Below are positions 7,105 to 8,624 of a stretch of 8,624 nt of DNA, piece by piece. Origin of the DNA: Lachnospiraceae bacterium (lineage in GTDB: Bacteria; Bacillota_A; Clostridia; Lachnospirales; Lachnospiraceae); assembly GCA_017516285.1 (NCBI GenBank), contig JAFXDD010000030.1, positions 1 to 8,624 on the forward strand, written 5' to 3'. The position numbers and the translations under genes were made by a program. The stretch's first letter is position 1, and each line of letters opens with the position of its first letter. The notes under the pieces were generated by a model. The model had not been told where the DNA came from and did no database searches. It worked only from the letters and a program-made list of their open reading frames with translations.

Positions 7105-7586
7105 AATACTCCCTCACTTTCCTTCACGATAATCATATGCTCGTGAATACGACTGATTTTAACTTTATTTCCCCGCTCAATATAACGGCCTTCTGTTCTG
7201 ACATCAAATTCTACCCCCTCAATGTCACACTTCCCCGCAGGCCGTAAATCCGTAACAGCGATTCCTTCCTTACCTACCAAATACTCCAAATCAGAGGCAT
7301 TAATATAGCCCTTTTCTGCCTTAATCTCCGTATCCAGAACAAACGGCGTCTTCACACGCTTAAACAGCGTCATGGCAATGGTTAACATCACCGCCAACAC
7401 CACTACTACAAGCACCGTGATGGTCAGCCCCTGCTCCAAATCCTTTGCCGTGCAGAGAATGCCGCCTACCAAGCAAATAATGCCCGTAATACCGGGGGCT
7501 CCAAAGCCCGGCATCACCATCTCAATGCCCACCAGCACAAAACCGGCAATAATTAAAATTATACCCAATACCGCTAATGGTTCCAT
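7098..7586 (-). CDS. NfeD-like membrane protein, partner of FloA
   Basis: A 162-residue short-form NfeD protein without the ClpP-like protease domain found in long members. Three membrane segments are visible at about 5-24, 29-47 and 52-76, with the family-typical [13 protein letters not shown] between the first two. A cytoplasmic OB-fold occupies about 88-158 ([19 protein letters not shown], then [12 protein letters not shown]). NfeD proteins accompany flotillin/SPFH genes and are thought to help assemble or anchor flotillin complexes. The gene starts 6 nt after the kinase stop and overlaps floA by 7 nt. The SD appears to be AGGTGA, 6 nt before the ATG. A nearby ATG at 7590 is in another frame and not favoured. 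Confidence 0.88.
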   Translation of the reverse strand: MEPLAVLGIILIIAGFVLVGIEMVMPGFGAPGITGIICLVGGILCTAKDLEQGLTITVLVVVVLAVMLTIAMTLFKRVKTPFVLDTEIKAEKGYINASDLEYLVGKEGIAVTDLRPAGKCDIEGVEFDVRTEGRYIERGNKVKISRIHEHMIIVKESEGVLC

Positions 7587-7592
7587 TCATGC

Positions 7593-8324
7593 TCACCTAC
7601 CTTTCTTTTTAGGAAAAACAAAGGAAAACTCTGTTTCACCTTCTTCTGACAAAAGCTTCATTTCACCGCCATAGGACTTTAATACATTCATGACTATAAA
7701 AAGTCCCATGCCATGTCCTTCCCCCTTCTTGGAAGTAATCCCCTGTTTAAATATTTCACTTTGCATGTGTTTTGGTATTTCCGGACCGTTATTACATACT
7801 GAAAATCGATACATTTCTTTATCCTCGGAAATATCCATGAGAATCTTTTTTTCGCCCTCTTTACCTGCCAATGCGGTCATGGCATTATCCAATAGATTGG
7901 CCAACACCTTACAAAGCTCCCAATCCTCCACACAAAGCTCTTTTAAGTCCGATTTTACCTCTATGTAAAAGTCAATGTCTTTTCCCTCAGCCTCATCCAT
8001 TTTGGCCTTTAAAAGGGCATTTATGGCCGGTTTGGAGGTTTTTAATGCCTTGCCTGTCTTTAACATTCCCTTGTATACCGGCTGCAAATACCTTTGAAGC
8101 TCCTCATACTCCTCCAGCTCCATCATCCCATATACCACCTGCAGATGATTTAAATAATCATGCCGTTGACTACGCAACTCACTGTTCAACCTTTCCAGAT
8201 TGTGATGACTGACTGCCAAATTATCGTAAGACTCCTTTAGCCGCCTATACGACCACCATAAAAGCACAATACATAACCCCAGCACTACCACCACGGTAAA
8301 ACAAAAAATTAAACTGATTGTCAT
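7593..8324 (-). CDS. Sensor histidine kinase, Spo0B/AgrC-type, with one membrane segment
   Basis: A 243-residue histidine kinase of the class that pairs with LytTR regulators. One membrane segment (about 4-24) is followed by a heptad-like helix (about 26-53) and the dimerisation/phospho-acceptor region SQRHDYLNHLQVVYGMMEL with H55. The GHKL ATPase domain has the N box NLLDNA (N143-N147), CNNGPEIP (177-184) and the ATP-lid glycines GEGHGMGL (201-208). The N-terminus lacks the five to seven membrane segments of AgrC, and only a few residues could face outside. An in-frame TAA about 21 nt upstream of the ATG rules out a longer N-terminus in this sequence. SD GGGAG lies 5 nt before the ATG. It is first in an operon with NfeD, FloA and the LytTR regulator and is presumably that regulator's kinase. 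Confidence 0.92.
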   Translation of the reverse strand: MTISLIFCFTVVVVLGLCIVLLWWSYRRLKESYDNLAVSHHNLERLNSELRSQRHDYLNHLQVVYGMMELEEYEELQRYLQPVYKGMLKTGKALKTSKPAINALLKAKMDEAEGKDIDFYIEVKSDLKELCVEDWELCKVLANLLDNAMTALAGKEGEKKILMDISEDKEMYRFSVCNNGPEIPKHMQSEIFKQGITSKKGEGHGMGLFIVMNVLKSYGGEMKLLSEEGETEFSFVFPKKKGR

Positions 8325-8349
8325 TTGCTCTCCCTCACTCCTTGCTTAT

Positions 8350-8358
8350 ATATTATCA
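8350..8358 (-). promoter_or_regulatory. Extended -10 promoter element of the kinase-raft operon
   Basis: On the minus strand the sequence TGATAATAT is an extended -10 (TG, one base, TAATAT). Transcription would begin near 8343, giving a leader of about 19 nt with the SD GGGAG. The expected -35 position (8373-8378, ATACAA) is poor, as would suit a promoter needing an activator. Confidence 0.45.
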
Positions 8359-8386
8359 GAAAATACAGGTTTTTGTATAGATAATT

Positions 8387-8417
8387 CATAAAATATACAT
8401 TTTTTCACTCAAAATGT
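8387..8417 (-). promoter_or_regulatory. Possible LytTR direct-repeat pair upstream of the kinase operon
   Basis: On the minus strand ACATTTTGAG (8408-8417) and ATATTTTATG (8387-8396) match at 7 of 10 bases with starts exactly 21 bp apart. That is the spacing usual for LytTR-domain binding sites. The nearer copy ends about 9 bp above the poor -35 position. The area is AT-rich, so a chance match is quite possible. Confidence 0.25.
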
Positions 8418-8426
8418 CGTTTTGAC

Positions 8427-8443
8427 AATTCCGGTTTGTGGGG
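8427..8443. repeat. Block A of the intergenic repeat, right copy
   Basis: AATTCCGGTTTGTGGGG matches the reverse complement of 121-137 at 16 of 17 bases. It is followed by TGGGG/CCCCA bases able to form a small 5-bp hairpin (about 8440-8458). It marks the gene-side edge of the right repeat copy, just upstream of the operon promoter region. Confidence 0.6.
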
Positions 8444-8466
8444 CTGCGGCCACCCCAGTTTTCAAT

Positions 8467-8617
8467 AAAGGAAGGTATCACACGCTCATTTTTGGGGACG
8501 CTCCCGCTCAACGAAAGGCTGCAGCGGTACTAACCTCGACTTCGGCACCTATGCCTCGTCTCGCTAAGGACCGGCGCCTTTCAATGCCCCATAAACGAGC
8601 GTGTGATACCTTCCTTT
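8467..8617. repeat. Foldback element of about 150 bp with 21-bp perfect inverted arms
   Basis: The arms at 8467-8487 and 8597-8617 (core GGTATCACACGCTC) are perfectly complementary. Pairing resumes through TTT/AAA and GGGG (8494-8497) / CCCC (8587-8590). Further in, GAAAGGC (8513-8519) pairs with GCCTTTC (8576-8582), and a short hairpin GGCA/TGCC lies near the centre. The interior 8499-8533 is the block shared with 14-48. No coding capacity is seen. It could be a small non-autonomous mobile repeat, a structured RNA, or a two-way transcription barrier, since T-rich bases follow the stem on both strands. No clear target-site duplication is visible. The rest of the gene-free stretch 8325-8624 holds the operon promoter region and block A. 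Confidence 0.75.
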
Positions 8618-8624
8618 TCTGTAG

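Noticed and set aside
8415..8427. Small palindrome TGTC-GTTTT-GACA as an operator
   Set aside because: The arms are only 4 bp and it matches no regulator site I recognise, so it is not distinguishable from chance in this AT-rich stretch.
8467..8617. A CRISPR repeat or an integron attC site
   Set aside because: There is only one foldback, no repeat-spacer periodicity, and no attC-type core site of the GTTRRRY kind at its ends.
1..8624. A composite transposon bounded by the inverted repeats at both ends
   Set aside because: No transposase, integrase or recombinase is present between the repeats, the genes look like ordinary chromosomal ones, and the repeats do not resemble insertion-sequence ends.

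Overview
The window looks like a piece of chromosome from a low-GC Gram-positive anaerobe, most likely a Clostridia member of the Lachnospiraceae type. The evidence is AT-rich intergenic DNA, strong AGGAGG-type ribosome binding sites, a clostridial alpha-hydroxy-acid oxidase with a cysteine-rich N-terminus, a FloA/NfeD pair, and a LytTR-type two-component system. This assignment is inferred from protein character, not from a marker gene. Seven full-size or clearly recognisable genes and one small membrane protein are present. All are complete, and all but one lie on the minus strand.

Left part (1-4007, minus strand). Positions 1-137 hold an intergenic repeat copy. Next comes a nuclease-helicase fusion (137-2563): an N-terminal RecB-like PD-(D/E)XK domain joined to an XPD/DinG-type iron-sulphur helicase. 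Upstream of it is an 80-residue membrane protein (2639-2881) with its own promoter and a good intrinsic terminator; the terminator ends only about 25 bases before the helicase start. Then comes an FMN-dependent alpha-hydroxy-acid oxidase/dehydrogenase (2988-4007).

Middle part (4008-5313). A divergent intergenic region of about 220 bp carries a well-formed plus-strand promoter, a near-perfect 13-bp direct repeat and an inverted repeat. It serves a membrane O-acyltransferase (4228-5313, plus strand). The start of that gene is unusual: the only good ribosome binding site faces a 24-codon out-of-frame leader ORF, and a 9-bp stem-loop lies between it and the acyltransferase start codons. A hairpin at 5335-5383 ends this gene and separates it from the next operon, which converges on it.

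Right part (5393-8324, minus strand). Four tightly packed genes run histidine kinase, NfeD-like protein, flotillin FloA, LytTR response regulator. The gap and overlaps are +6, -7 and -4 nt, so this is almost certainly one transcript. The kinase has one membrane segment and no visible sensor domain. A raft-forming pair sits between it and its presumed partner regulator, suggesting a signalling system built around membrane microdomains. This is the most interesting arrangement in the window.

Right end (8325-8624). This holds the operon promoter region, including a possible LytTR direct-repeat pair, and a foldback element of about 150 bp with 21-bp perfect inverted arms. Its interior shares a 35-bp block (32/35 identical) with the left end in inverted orientation, so the window is bracketed by two copies of one repeat family.
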